DNA of 64,000 nucleotides from Methylotenera sp. (lineage in GTDB: Bacteria; Pseudomonadota; Gammaproteobacteria; Burkholderiales; Methylophilaceae): positions 753,290 through 817,289 of the forward strand of contig NZ_JAQSCU010000010.1 in assembly GCF_029945535.1 (NCBI RefSeq), in the 5' to 3' direction. Both the position numbers and the translations under genes were made by a program. Within the stretch, counting starts at the first letter, position 1; each line of letters begins with the position of its first letter. Below, piece by piece: positions 9,618-18,366 of this stretch. The notes beneath the pieces are model-generated. The model did not search any database, had not been told where the DNA came from, and was given only the letters and a program-made list of their open reading frames with translations.

Positions 9618-12600
9618 ATGCAATCGGATGTTGAATTGAACCCTAATAATTTGTCATTGGCGCCGCCAGAAAATGCCAAGCCAACGCAGCGCATCATTAA
9701 AATACGCCGGGACTACAACACATGGGTGGCGAATGAATCGATAGAGGATTTTGCCCTTCGCTTTACACCTCGATCATTTCGTAAGTGGTCAATTTTTCGC
9801 GTTTCAAATACCGCTTTAAGCGCCATTTCTTTTCTGGTCTTAGAGGCCGTTGGTGGCACTATCGCGGTTAATTACGGCGCAGTAAATGCGCTGTGGGCGA
9901 TTTTAGCTGTGGGTGTCATTATATTTTTGACCGCGCTACCTATTAGCTTTTATGCGGCTAAATATGGCCTAGACATGGATTTACTCACCCGTGGCGCTAG
10001 TTTTGGCTACATTGGCTCCACCATTTCATCTTTTATTTACGCCTCTTTCACGTTTATTTTATTTGCATTAGAAGCCGCCATTATGGCTTATGCACTAGAG
10101 CTATATTTTCATTTACCTCTTTACCTCGGATACTTAGTTAGCGCACTGGTCGTCATTCCTTTTGTGATTCACGGCGTTACATTAATCAATCGAATTCAGA
10201 TGTTCACACAGCCTATTTGGCTGATACTCATGTGCATGCCTTTTATTGCAATCCTTTATCAAGATCCAGAAGTAATCTCTCGCATGATGCTCTTTGCAGG
10301 TGCATCTGGCGAGCGCGGTGAGTTTAATCTGCTTCTTTTTGGTGCTGCAACTGCGGTAGGGGTGGCCTTAATTCCCCAAATTGGTGAGCAGGTAGACTTT
10401 CTTCGCTTTATGCCTGAAAAAACACCTGAAAATCGTTGGCGATGGAATTTAGGCGTGCTGACGGCTGGACCTGGTTGGGTATTTGTAGGCATGATAAAAA
10501 TGTCAGCAGGTGTTTTACTGGCTTATCTGGTGATTCAAAGTGACATGTCATTTTTACAGGCAACTAATCCTACACAAATGTATTTAGTGGGTTATCAGTA
10601 TTTATTTAGCTCAAAAGAATTAGCTTTAGGTATGACTGCGTTATTTGTTGTGATTTCCCAAGTCAAAATAAATATGACCAATGCTTATGCAGGTTCACTT
10701 GCATGGTCTAATTTTTTTGCTCGGTTAACACATAGCCATCCAGGGCGCGTGGTTTGGGTGGTTTTTAATGCCAGTATCGCAATCGTATTAATGGAGTTAG
10801 ATGTATTTAAAGCATTAGAGCAGGTATTGGCTTTATATTCAAACATCGCTATTGCATGGATTGCTGCTGTCGTGGCTGATTTAGTCATCAATAAGCCACT
10901 TGGCTTAAGCCCGAAGGGCATTGAATTTAGACGCGCTTATTTATACGACATTAACCCTGTGGGCGTGGGTGCTATGTTGCTGGCTTCGTTGTTTTCTATC
11001 ACTGCGTTTTCAGGTGTTTTTGGCGTTGTACCTCAAGCATTCTCTGCTTTTATCGCATTATTTACCGCCTTGATTGCGTCTCCAATAATTGCTTGGCTTA
11101 CCAAGGGTAAATACTATATTGCGCGCAAACCAATTGTCTTTAGCCCAACGACGCGTATCGCTAAATGCACCGTTTGTGAGCGCGAATATGAAACGCCAGA
11201 TATGGCGCATTGCCCAGCATATCAAGGCTATATTTGTTCACTATGCTGTTGCCTAGATGCACGTTGTAATGATGCTTGCAAGCCTGATGCCAAATTTTCT
11301 ACCCAATGGGAAGCTACCCTAAAGAAAGTATTACCTAAAACGCTTTGGACCTATCTGAACTCTGGTTTAAGTGCCTACTTACTTTTGATGAGTATTACCT
11401 TAACTTTTTTAGCTACCTTGCTATGGCTAATTTATTACCATGAAAGCCAAGTGCTGGCGCAAACCGCTGCTAGCTTATTGCCACAATTACGTTCTGGCTA
11501 TCTGAAGATATTTTCCGCACTTGTGTTTGCAAGCGCCATTATTGCTTGGTGGTTGGTATTGACTGGTCAAAGCAGACGAGTAGCACAAGAAGAATCTAAC
11601 CGTCAGACAGGTTTATTGCAACGTGAAATAGAGCTGCACCAAAAAACCGATGCTGAGCTTCAACTTGCACGACAGGTTGCAGATCAAGCTAACCAAGCTA
11701 AAAGTCGCTACATTACCGGTATTAGCCACGAACTTCGTACGCCACTCAATAGCATTTTAGGCTATGCGCAATTGTTAGATAACGATACGTCTATTCCAGA
11801 TAGTCGTTTACAAGCGATACGTGTGATACGTCGTAGCGGCGAACATTTGCTATCACTCATTGAAGGTACATTAGATATTGCCCGTATTGAAGGCGGCAAA
11901 CTCACTTTTGATATCAAACCGTTAAGATTTCCAGAGTTTATTAAGCAAATAGTCAGTATGTTTGAATTGCAAGCGCGTAACAAAGGTATTAATTTTGCCT
12001 ATGAAGTGACAAGCGAGCTGCCAAAAATGGTGCGTGCTGACCAAAAACGCTTAAGCCAAATACTCATTAATATTTTGGGTAACGCCGTCAAGTTTACTCA
12101 ACATGGCGGCGTGGTATTTCGGGTGCAATATGCACGTGAACTTGTGCAAATTGAGATTGAAGATACTGGCCCTGGCATACAAACCGATGAAATTGATACT
12201 GTATTTGAACCGTTCGCAAGAGGTAGCGCAGCTGCCAACGATAGAATAGGCGGCACGGGTTTAGGCCTCACTATCAGTAAGTTGTTAACGCAATTAATGG
12301 GCGGTGAAATCAGTGTGAACAGCGTGGTAGGGAAAGGTACCATATTTAAAATTAAGTTATTTTTACCACAAATACACCAAACTCAAGAAATAGAAGCAGT
12401 ATTAGCCGCCCAACGTATTGGCTATGTTGGCGCAAGAAAGAAAATACTGGTGGTAGATAATGAGTATATTGATAGAGAAATGTTAGTTACTCTGCTCCAG
12501 CCGCTAGGGTTTGAAATGGCCGAAGCCGCCAACGGACTAGAGTGCCTTGAACAACACACAACATTTAACCCTGATCTGATTTTAATGGATCTTGCAATGC

Positions 12601-13064
12601 CTATGATGGATGGCTGGGAAGCAAGTTATGTCATACGTAAAGTACGGCAGTCTGATGTGCCAATTGGTATTGTATCGGCCAATGCTTTCGATAAAGGTTT
12701 AGAGAATACTGCAGGCATAGGTGCCGAAGACTTTATATTAAAACCTGTAGAGCTATCTGAGTTGTTAGATTGGCTAGGTAAACAACTTAATTTAGAATGG
12801 ATTACCGCGTCAGAAAATCAGCTATTGCCTGTCGAAGAGCCAAACTCTACGCCTGTATTGGTTGCACCACCTAAAATCTATCTAGATGAGTTGTTAGCGT
12901 TAATGAAAATAGGGTATGTTCGGGGTATTTCTAAAAAAATAGATGAAATAGAGAGTTTAGATGTCGAATATAAAGTATTTGCTATTGCGATGAGAAAGTT
13001 TGCGCAACAGTTCCAGTTAGCTGCCATGAAGAAATTTGTGGAAGAGATTAACACTTATGAGTAA
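9618..13064 (+). CDS. NCS1-type transporter / hybrid histidine kinase fusion
   Basis: About 1,148 aa from the ATG at 9618. Residues ~30-500 form a complete NCS1-like (cytosine/purine/allantoin permease) membrane domain, preceded by DYNTWVANESIEDFALRF. A linker with nine cysteines (about residues 517-554: C-x2-C, a CCC run, then C and C) follows, then two more membrane spans. HisKA comes next (phospho-acceptor His704 in SHELRTPLN), then a HATPase domain (NILGNAVKFTQ, DTGPGI, GTGLGLTIS), a receiver (Asp991 in ILMDLAMP) and a C-terminal tail. It is analogous in plan to CbrA-type transporter kinases. Position after the urease operon suggests sensing of a nitrogenous substrate, which is inference. 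Confidence 0.85.
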   Translation: MQSDVELNPNNLSLAPPENAKPTQRIIKIRRDYNTWVANESIEDFALRFTPRSFRKWSIFRVSNTALSAISFLVLEAVGGTIAVNYGAVNALWAILAVGVIIFLTALPISFYAAKYGLDMDLLTRGASFGYIGSTISSFIYASFTFILFALEAAIMAYALELYFHLPLYLGYLVSALVVIPFVIHGVTLINRIQMFTQPIWLILMCMPFIAILYQDPEVISRMMLFAGASGERGEFNLLLFGAATAVGVALIPQIGEQVDFLRFMPEKTPENRWRWNLGVLTAGPGWVFVGMIKMSAGVLLAYLVIQSDMSFLQATNPTQMYLVGYQYLFSSKELALGMTALFVVISQVKINMTNAYAGSLAWSNFFARLTHSHPGRVVWVVFNASIAIVLMELDVFKALEQVLALYSNIAIAWIAAVVADLVINKPLGLSPKGIEFRRAYLYDINPVGVGAMLLASLFSITAFSGVFGVVPQAFSAFIALFTALIASPIIAWLTKGKYYIARKPIVFSPTTRIAKCTVCEREYETPDMAHCPAYQGYICSLCCCLDARCNDACKPDAKFSTQWEATLKKVLPKTLWTYLNSGLSAYLLLMSITLTFLATLLWLIYYHESQVLAQTAASLLPQLRSGYLKIFSALVFASAIIAWWLVLTGQSRRVAQEESNRQTGLLQREIELHQKTDAELQLARQVADQANQAKSRYITGISHELRTPLNSILGYAQLLDNDTSIPDSRLQAIRVIRRSGEHLLSLIEGTLDIARIEGGKLTFDIKPLRFPEFIKQIVSMFELQARNKGINFAYEVTSELPKMVRADQKRLSQILINILGNAVKFTQHGGVVFRVQYARELVQIEIEDTGPGIQTDEIDTVFEPFARGSAAANDRIGGTGLGLTISKLLTQLMGGEISVNSVVGKGTIFKIKLFLPQIHQTQEIEAVLAAQRIGYVGARKKILVVDNEYIDREMLVTLLQPLGFEMAEAANGLECLEQHTTFNPDLILMDLAMPMMDGWEASYVIRKVRQSDVPIGIVSANAFDKGLENTAGIGAEDFILKPVELSELLDWLGKQLNLEWITASENQLLPVEEPNSTPVLVAPPKIYLDELLALMKIGYVRGISKKIDEIESLDVEYKVFAIAMRKFAQQFQLAAMKKFVEEINTYE

Positions 13065-14004
13065 CCTTAAGCCAAGCAGAGACGGTGCGCCTATTGTGCT
13101 CATCGTCGATGATGTGCCCGATAACTTAGCGGTGTTACACGATGCATTAGATGAATCAGGGTTTACTGTATTAGTCGCTAATAACGGCGAAGCCGCCCTA
13201 GTGGCAGCGATAGAAGCGCAACCTGGCATTATATTGCTCGATGCTATCATGCCTGGCATGGATGGTTTTGAGGTCTGCAGAAAGCTAAAAGCAGATATTA
13301 ATACTCGTCATATTCCAATCATTTTTATGACCGGGCTCACTGAGTCTGAGCATGTGGTTGCAGCGTTTCAGGCGGGGGGGACGGATTATATTACGAAGCC
13401 TATACGTGCAATAGAGGTACTCGCAAGAATTGATGCACACATGCAAACTTCGCGATTAATGAGTCAGGCGCGTGGGGCCTTAGATGCATTTGGTCAGGCT
13501 GCTATTGCCATTACGCCAAGTAATGGCAAGGTTGTATGGCAAACGCCGCTAGCAAGAGAGTGGATGCAGCGATATTTTCCAGAGCACTATGCGCATTTTC
13601 AATCCAAAACGCCGCCACAAGTATTATCTTGGATTGAAAAAGTATCACTCGCTCGAGAAACGCAAGCTGACATACCACTCTTGACGATTGTTTTACCAAG
13701 AGGGCGTTTGAACTTTGTTCCAGCAGAACTTAACGATAGTGAACAGTGGGTAATTTTGCTGCGAGAAGAGTCTGATGCTGCTCAGATAGAGGCATTGATG
13801 ACAATATTTAAGTTAACCAGCCGAGAGTCAGAAGTTTTGTACTGGGCCACCAAAGGTAAAACCAGCCGCGATATTGGTGACATTCTTGGCTCCAGCCCAC
13901 GCACCGTCAATAAACACTTAGAGCATGTGTTTGTTAAGTTAGGCGTAGAAACAAGAACTGCGGCGGCGGCATTAGCCTCTAGCAAAATTCGTACTATAAA
14001 GTAA
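13057..14004 (+). CDS. LuxR-type response regulator
   Basis: Receiver plus helix-turn-helix protein, about 315 aa. The start at 13057 (MSNLKPSRDG) overlaps the kinase stop; the longer frame from 13036 was rejected. The receiver has the acidic pair IVDDVPDN, phospho-acceptor Asp in ILLDAIMPGMDG and Lys in YITKPIRA. The C-terminal LuxR domain (LTSRESEVLYWATKGKTSRD) is complete. A middle segment of about 100 residues has no domain I recognise. Overlap with the transporter-kinase makes it the obvious partner. It converges on relA with an 18-bp gap. Confidence 0.9.
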   Translation: MSNLKPSRDGAPIVLIVDDVPDNLAVLHDALDESGFTVLVANNGEAALVAAIEAQPGIILLDAIMPGMDGFEVCRKLKADINTRHIPIIFMTGLTESEHVVAAFQAGGTDYITKPIRAIEVLARIDAHMQTSRLMSQARGALDAFGQAAIAITPSNGKVVWQTPLAREWMQRYFPEHYAHFQSKTPPQVLSWIEKVSLARETQADIPLLTIVLPRGRLNFVPAELNDSEQWVILLREESDAAQIEALMTIFKLTSRESEVLYWATKGKTSRDIGDILGSSPRTVNKHLEHVFVKLGVETRTAAAALASSKIRTIK

Positions 14005-14022
14005 TCAAAATCAAACCATAGA

Positions 14023-16242
14023 TTATCGCCGCCGTGCTGCGATAACATTTGGCACCTGCTGTATCAAGCCCAGTAGGCGGCTTAGTTGTTCCAAATCAGA
14101 GATCTCGATCGAAAACTGCATTAACGCCAGATGATTCCTACTCATTGTGTTGGCCTTGGTGGCGTTGATTTTTTCACGAGCAAATAGGTCGCTGATGTCT
14201 CGAAGCAGGCCTTGACGGTCATGTGCTTCCACTTCGATATCCACGTCCGAGCGGACACTCTGAGAGTTACCCCACTGGGCATTGAGCACGCGATCGTGCC
14301 GTTCCTCTGGTAATCGTGCGATAAATGTACATGCCTTACGATGAATCGTTACCCCATGGTCGCGCGTGAGGTAGCCAACAATGACATCCTGAGGCATAGG
14401 TTTGCAGCATTTGGCTGTGCTGGTTTGCAAGTTACCAATACCTTCAATCACGACCTCAGTCTGAGATTTTACATTTGAAATGCGTCTGGGAGCGATTGGT
14501 GTGTCCGTTTGCTCAGGTTTTGGAGCCGCCTCACCCTGAATAGCGAGGGCAATTTGATGCTCGCTGATATTTCCGCGCCCAATGGCAGCCAGAAAATCTT
14601 CAAGTTTCTGAAATTGTAGTTTCTGCGCTATTTTTTCTTGATTGATGGCTCCTACGCCGGCACGGTGCAACTCGCGATCCAACTTGGCACGACCCTGCGC
14701 TATATTTTCTTCGAAATGCTGATATTTGAACCAGTGCCTAACCTTGGCGCGAGCGCCCGGACTTTGCAAGAAACCAAGCGTAGCATTGAGCCAATCGCGG
14801 CTAGGTGAACCATGTTTTGACGTTAGAATCTCTACGCGCTGACCGTTTTGTAGCTTCGTGTTGAGAGGCACGATGCTTCCATCTACCTTCGCGCCGCGCG
14901 TCCGATGGCCTAAATCAGTATGCAATGTATAAGCGAAATCAATAGGGGTGGCGCCTGTGGGTAAATCAATCACCTTGCCTTGTGGCGTTATTACGTAGAC
15001 TTTGTCTTGGAACAGTTCGCTCTTGAATTGTTCTAATAAGTCGCCGCTGTCGGCAACTTCGTCTTTCCATGCCAATATCTGGCGCAACCAAGCGACTTTC
15101 TCGTCGAATTTAGCGTCTGATTTACCGCCTTCCTTATAACGCCAGTGGGCTGCAACGCCCAGTTCGGAATGCTGATGCATCTCAACAGTGCGAATCTGAA
15201 CTTCCAGCGCCAATCCGCGTGGTCCGCTAACGGCAGTATGCAAAGAACGGTAGTTGTTGCTCTTAGGGCGCGCGATATAATCGTCAAACTCACCAGGGAT
15301 AGGCTGCCATAGGTTATGAATCAGACCAAGCACGGTGTAACAGTCTTTAATATCGTCGACCAGAATCCGCACCGCACGCACATCATAAAGCTCGTTGAAA
15401 TCAAGGCGCTTACTTTTCATCTTATTGATGATGCTATAAATGTGCTTGGGGCGCCCAGTCACTTCCCCTTTGATTTCTGCATGGCTCAGTTCATATTTTA
15501 GTTGGTTCACAACATCAATGATGTATTGCTCTCGGTCGACGCGTCGCTCATCCAACATTTTCGCCACTTCTTTGTAGAGTTGAGGCTCTAGATAACGTAG
15601 CGAGAGGTCTTCCAACTCCCATTTAATCTGCCACACACCAAGACGGTTGGCCAGCGGCGCAAAAATTCCCTTGCTCTCCTGTGCAATTCGCTTCTGCTGG
15701 CTAGGGCTAGCTCCAGATAAGCAGCGCAAAGTATGCGTGCGTTCAGCCAGTTTAATCAGTACGACGCGGATGTCTTGCACCATTGCCAACAACATTTTGC
15801 GCAAGCTCTCTACCTGCTGCGCGTGGTCACCATTTTTCAAGTCAGGGTCATGCAGGCCTTCAATCTCGCTGAATGCTTGAATTTGCTCCATACGTGAAAT
15901 ACCTTCAACCAAGCCAACAATATTGGCACCGAATTGAGTTTCCAGCGCTCTATGCCAATCAACGAGGCTCTCTGGCACAGCATGTAGTATCGTTGCGGCA
16001 ATGGTTTCCACATCCATGTTCATGTCGATGAGGATGGTCGCCGCTCCCAGAGCATGCTGCAATAGTGGCGTACCTGTCAGCTCAGTACAACCAGCATAGA
16101 GCGGGGTAACTAGATCGCAGGCAAGACGAATTAACTCAACATCAGTGGTCGAGAAACGCTTCGATAAAGACTCAATCCAAGAAGAAACATCGCTCTCCTT
16201 TGATGCTAGTAAAACAGAATTTGTGTTGTGAATAGAAACCAT
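14023..16242 (-). CDS. relA: GTP pyrophosphokinase RelA
   Basis: (p)ppGpp synthetase of the Rel/Spo family, 739 aa. Domain order: degenerate HD hydrolase region, synthetase (FDDYIARPKSNNYRSLHT and EVQIRT), TGS (VITPQGKVIDLPTGATPIDF), a Cys/His conserved region and a C-terminal ACT domain (IEVEAHDRQGLLRDISDLF). The expected HD pair in the hydrolase site reads HAVPES here, so hydrolysis is unlikely. This marks it as the RelA rather than the SpoT paralogue. Stringent-response role is established for the family. Confidence 0.92.
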   Translation of the reverse strand: MVSIHNTNSVLLASKESDVSSWIESLSKRFSTTDVELIRLACDLVTPLYAGCTELTGTPLLQHALGAATILIDMNMDVETIAATILHAVPESLVDWHRALETQFGANIVGLVEGISRMEQIQAFSEIEGLHDPDLKNGDHAQQVESLRKMLLAMVQDIRVVLIKLAERTHTLRCLSGASPSQQKRIAQESKGIFAPLANRLGVWQIKWELEDLSLRYLEPQLYKEVAKMLDERRVDREQYIIDVVNQLKYELSHAEIKGEVTGRPKHIYSIINKMKSKRLDFNELYDVRAVRILVDDIKDCYTVLGLIHNLWQPIPGEFDDYIARPKSNNYRSLHTAVSGPRGLALEVQIRTVEMHQHSELGVAAHWRYKEGGKSDAKFDEKVAWLRQILAWKDEVADSGDLLEQFKSELFQDKVYVITPQGKVIDLPTGATPIDFAYTLHTDLGHRTRGAKVDGSIVPLNTKLQNGQRVEILTSKHGSPSRDWLNATLGFLQSPGARAKVRHWFKYQHFEENIAQGRAKLDRELHRAGVGAINQEKIAQKLQFQKLEDFLAAIGRGNISEHQIALAIQGEAAPKPEQTDTPIAPRRISNVKSQTEVVIEGIGNLQTSTAKCCKPMPQDVIVGYLTRDHGVTIHRKACTFIARLPEERHDRVLNAQWGNSQSVRSDVDIEVEAHDRQGLLRDISDLFAREKINATKANTMSRNHLALMQFSIEISDLEQLSRLLGLIQQVPNVIAARRR

Positions 16243-16428
16243 GAAATATTATCGCATCAAGGTGCCAGCATATACAGCTTAAATGTTAGACAGATTACTA
16301 AAGTCTGCGCAAACTTATAACAAGTCAGCATCACTAAGTTTTGTTAAGTCCTCACCATTTATGGATTAATTATTTACGCATTTCAAAATAAATGGAAAAT
16401 GCTGCGTGGAGAGTAGCTAATACGCAGG
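16243..16428. other. relA upstream region
   Basis: AT-rich spacer between the relA start and the left dif-like junction. No gene or clear promoter consensus can be supported here. It presumably contains the relA promoter. Confidence 0.4.
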
Positions 16429-16470
16429 ACTATTCCGAAGTGATTATATCTTTACTTCGTATAATGTATA
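16429..16470 (+). repeat. Left junction: dif-like half site (XerC arm + centre)
   Basis: ACTATTCCGAAG and flanking bases lead into the XerC-like arm ACTTCGTATAA (16454-16464) and the central hexamer TGTATA (16465-16470). The following 11 bases, GAACGGACTGG, do not resemble a XerD arm. A junction with a chromosomal XerC arm and an element-derived non-consensus XerD arm is what TLC-phage-type integration leaves behind. Confidence 0.8.
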
Positions 16471-16539
16471 GAACGGACTGGGCAAGGGCGCGGGTTCCCA
16501 CCATATTTACGTTATGTAAAAAATAAATATGTTATTTAA

Positions 16540-16564
16540 CGGTTAGGAAAGATTTTCCGAACCG
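16540..16564 (+). repeat. Hairpin near the left end of the element
   Basis: CGGTTAGGAAA and TTTCCGAACCG are complementary except for one pair and are separated by only three bases. A third copy of the 12-mer ACTATTCCGAAG follows at 16584-16595. The hairpin might shape single-stranded element DNA or end transcription; the sequence alone does not decide. Confidence 0.6.
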
Positions 16565-16626
16565 TTGAGGGTAAGATACCGAAACTATTCCGAAGAATCA
16601 ATAAAAATATATATAGGGAGAAATTT

Positions 16627-17625
16627 TTGGCTAGCTCTGAAGATAATAACTTTCTTACTGAAACATTCACATCCGCAAAAGAACTAATTACAGAAAGGTT
16701 CTCAAGTCCGTTTATATTTTCATTTTTTGTTTCATGGATTATATTCAATTACAAAGTTGCGATAATTACTTTCACAGATGTTTCTGATAGTTTTTCAATA
16801 GAAAACAAATTAAGCTTAATAAATTCAACATTAGTAAAATCAAGCTTAAGTGTTCCCTATGTGGACGTAGTGATTTTATTAAATGCTTTTGCATTACCTT
16901 TCATGGCAGCATGTTTCTATACCTTTATTTATCCATTTGCAGATTATTACATCACTAGATTTACTTTAGACCGCAAGGTAAAGATTAGAAACGCGCGAGT
17001 ATTATCTGAAGGGAAAATTGTATACAGCCAAAAAGACGTTCAAAAAATCTACCTTCAATACTCTGTGGCAGAAAAGGATTTAACCTCACGCATTGAAAGA
17101 GCTGAAGTAACAGAAAACCAACTAAGAACTCAATTAGAAAGCCTAGAAAAGCTTATAGCGTCTCAAAAATTAGCGGAAGATGAACGTATAAAATCAGAAT
17201 CAGAAAAGTCTCAAAACGAATCTAATAAACCATTAGCTAAAAGTGAAACAATAGAAATGGAAAAGCTAGCTAAAGATATTCAAACGTTTAAAGAGGTATC
17301 AATAGATGATTCACCTAAGATCAGGCGAATAACAATAACTAAAAAACAAATTTCCGAGCTAATTAATAACCTATCAAACGAGGAGCTAAAAGGAATTTCA
17401 TTAATCGGTGAGGTCACCGCTGTCAAAAGCTCAGTCACTGTAAAAGATTTTTCAATGATTTCCTCTCGAAATACATTAGATTCCTTAGTAGAAAGTGGTC
17501 TTGCTAGAATTACAACTGACTTATCTACATTGGAAAAAATTGTTAACCTTACAGGTTTAGGTAATCAAATATATAAACAATTCAAAAATACAGCCCTAAA
17601 GCAGAGAGACTCTAGTTCAATTTAG
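16627..17625 (+). CDS. Membrane/coiled-coil protein of unknown function
   Basis: 332 aa from a TTG start, chosen because AGGGAG (16615-16620) lies 6 bases before it; no usable ATG occurs nearby. The N-terminus (SSEDNNFLTETFTSAKELI) is hydrophilic. Two to three membrane spans follow (about residues 30-50 and 75-105), then a long charged coiled coil (about 145-210, rich in E, K, Q, S), then a compact C-terminal region. Low GC and Asn/Lys/Ser-rich codons set it apart from the flanking chromosome. I do not recognise the family. As the only plus-strand gene of the element and the one nearest the left junction, it may be cargo. Confidence 0.75.
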   Translation: MASSEDNNFLTETFTSAKELITERFSSPFIFSFFVSWIIFNYKVAIITFTDVSDSFSIENKLSLINSTLVKSSLSVPYVDVVILLNAFALPFMAACFYTFIYPFADYYITRFTLDRKVKIRNARVLSEGKIVYSQKDVQKIYLQYSVAEKDLTSRIERAEVTENQLRTQLESLEKLIASQKLAEDERIKSESEKSQNESNKPLAKSETIEMEKLAKDIQTFKEVSIDDSPKIRRITITKKQISELINNLSNEELKGISLIGEVTAVKSSVTVKDFSMISSRNTLDSLVESGLARITTDLSTLEKIVNLTGLGNQIYKQFKNTALKQRDSSSI

Positions 17626-17805
17626 TTGGAAATTTCAGCATACCCGGTCCACGCTTTCTAGAAGTAATTTGTAGCGGCCAATTAATCAACCAACGACCAT
17701 TCTCAAGTTTTTTTCCAGACATGCGCCCATTAGTTAGCAGCTGGCGAACTCTACGTTAATAGATAAGCGTTTTGCCACTTGTGCAGGTGTAACTTGCATA
17801 ATCAT
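17612..17805 (-). pseudogene. Frameshifted excisionase-like helix-turn-helix gene
   Basis: From the ATG at 17805-17803 the frame reads MIMQVTPAQVAKRLSINV and soon stops (TAA). Shifting frame just after ATTAAC restores RVRQLLTNGRMSGKKLENGR, then WLINWPLQITSRKRGPGMLK and a TAG stop at 17612-17614. The joined product matches the general form of small MerR/excisionase-type DNA-binding proteins (TPAQVAKRL...RVRQLL..GR..GKK..NGRWLI). Its start overlaps the stop of the upstream regulator gene (ATGA), so both belonged to one operon. It is either inactivated by a small indel or expressed by frameshifting; the first is more likely. Confidence 0.65.
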
Positions 17806-17999
17806 TTAGCATTCAAACGACGCTGTAATTCGACCTCTTGCCTAAGTAAAAATGCTTCGTATTGCTCACAACGTAGCTTCATATCCCTACGCAATGCAAC
17901 TGACAAATGAAAACCTTCAGATTGCGCATATTTTTGATAACGCTCAATCAACTCTGGTTCAATACGAATTTGTATTATCGAAGTTTTAGATTTAGTCAT
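17802..17999 (-). CDS. Small ribbon-helix-helix regulator
   Basis: 65 aa from the ATG at 17999, which has AAGGG five bases upstream; a longer frame from 18032 was rejected. The segment SIIQIRIEPELIERYQKYAQ followed by SVALRRDMK fits a beta strand plus two helices of the RHH fold, with a polar helical C-terminus. A perfect inverted repeat 23 bp upstream (18022-18053) is a likely autoregulatory operator. It forms an operon with the frameshifted excisionase-like gene. It probably controls element maintenance or excision. Confidence 0.65.
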   Translation of the reverse strand: MTKSKTSIIQIRIEPELIERYQKYAQSEGFHLSVALRRDMKLRCEQYEAFLLRQEVELQRRLNAK

Positions 18000-18021
18000 A
18001 AAAACCCTTAAAAATGTAGTT

Positions 18022-18053
18022 TGTAATGACAATGTATGTACAGTGTCATTACA
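18022..18053. promoter_or_regulatory. Probable operator for the RHH regulator
   Basis: Perfect 10-bp inverted repeat TGTAATGACA (18022-18031) and TGTCATTACA (18044-18053), separated by 12 bp. It is placed directly upstream of the RHH gene. Symmetry and position fit a binding site for a dimeric repressor. Confidence 0.6.
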
Positions 18054-18366
18054 TTTAGCTGTTGAATAGTGTCCGTAACCCGCATGGTTGCTTGTTCGTT
18101 TACAATGTGTCCGTAATATAAATTAAGGGACACACCTTCAGCCAAACCGCTTGAGGCGCTGGCGCGCCTCTGCGGTTTGTCTTAAGGTAGCCCATGAGTT
18201 AATAAAAAAGTCCTATTGGCGACTCTTGTAAATTCACAAATGCAGTCTACAGAGGAGGGCGCACAAACAAATATATTAATGAGTGTGATTGCTTCGCAAG
18301 GCAACAGCATGGCTACGCCATGTTGCCAACGCTGGAGCGTTTCACAGAGAAAGTAGGGAGCTAACA
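18054..18366. other. Hairpin-rich non-coding region of the element
   Basis: No convincing gene. It holds direct repeats of GTGTCCGTAA (about 18069 and 18108), the inverted repeat TGTGTCC/GGACACA (18106-18112 and 18128-18134), and a 35-bp near-palindrome at 18144-18178 (AAACCGC..GAGGCGC..GCGCCTC.GCGGTTT). A second large hairpin lies at 18300-18327 (GGCAA..CATGGC / GCCATGTTGCC). Such clustering is typical of replication or packaging regions of filamentous phages and satellites; a terminator role is also possible for the first palindrome. Confidence 0.55.
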
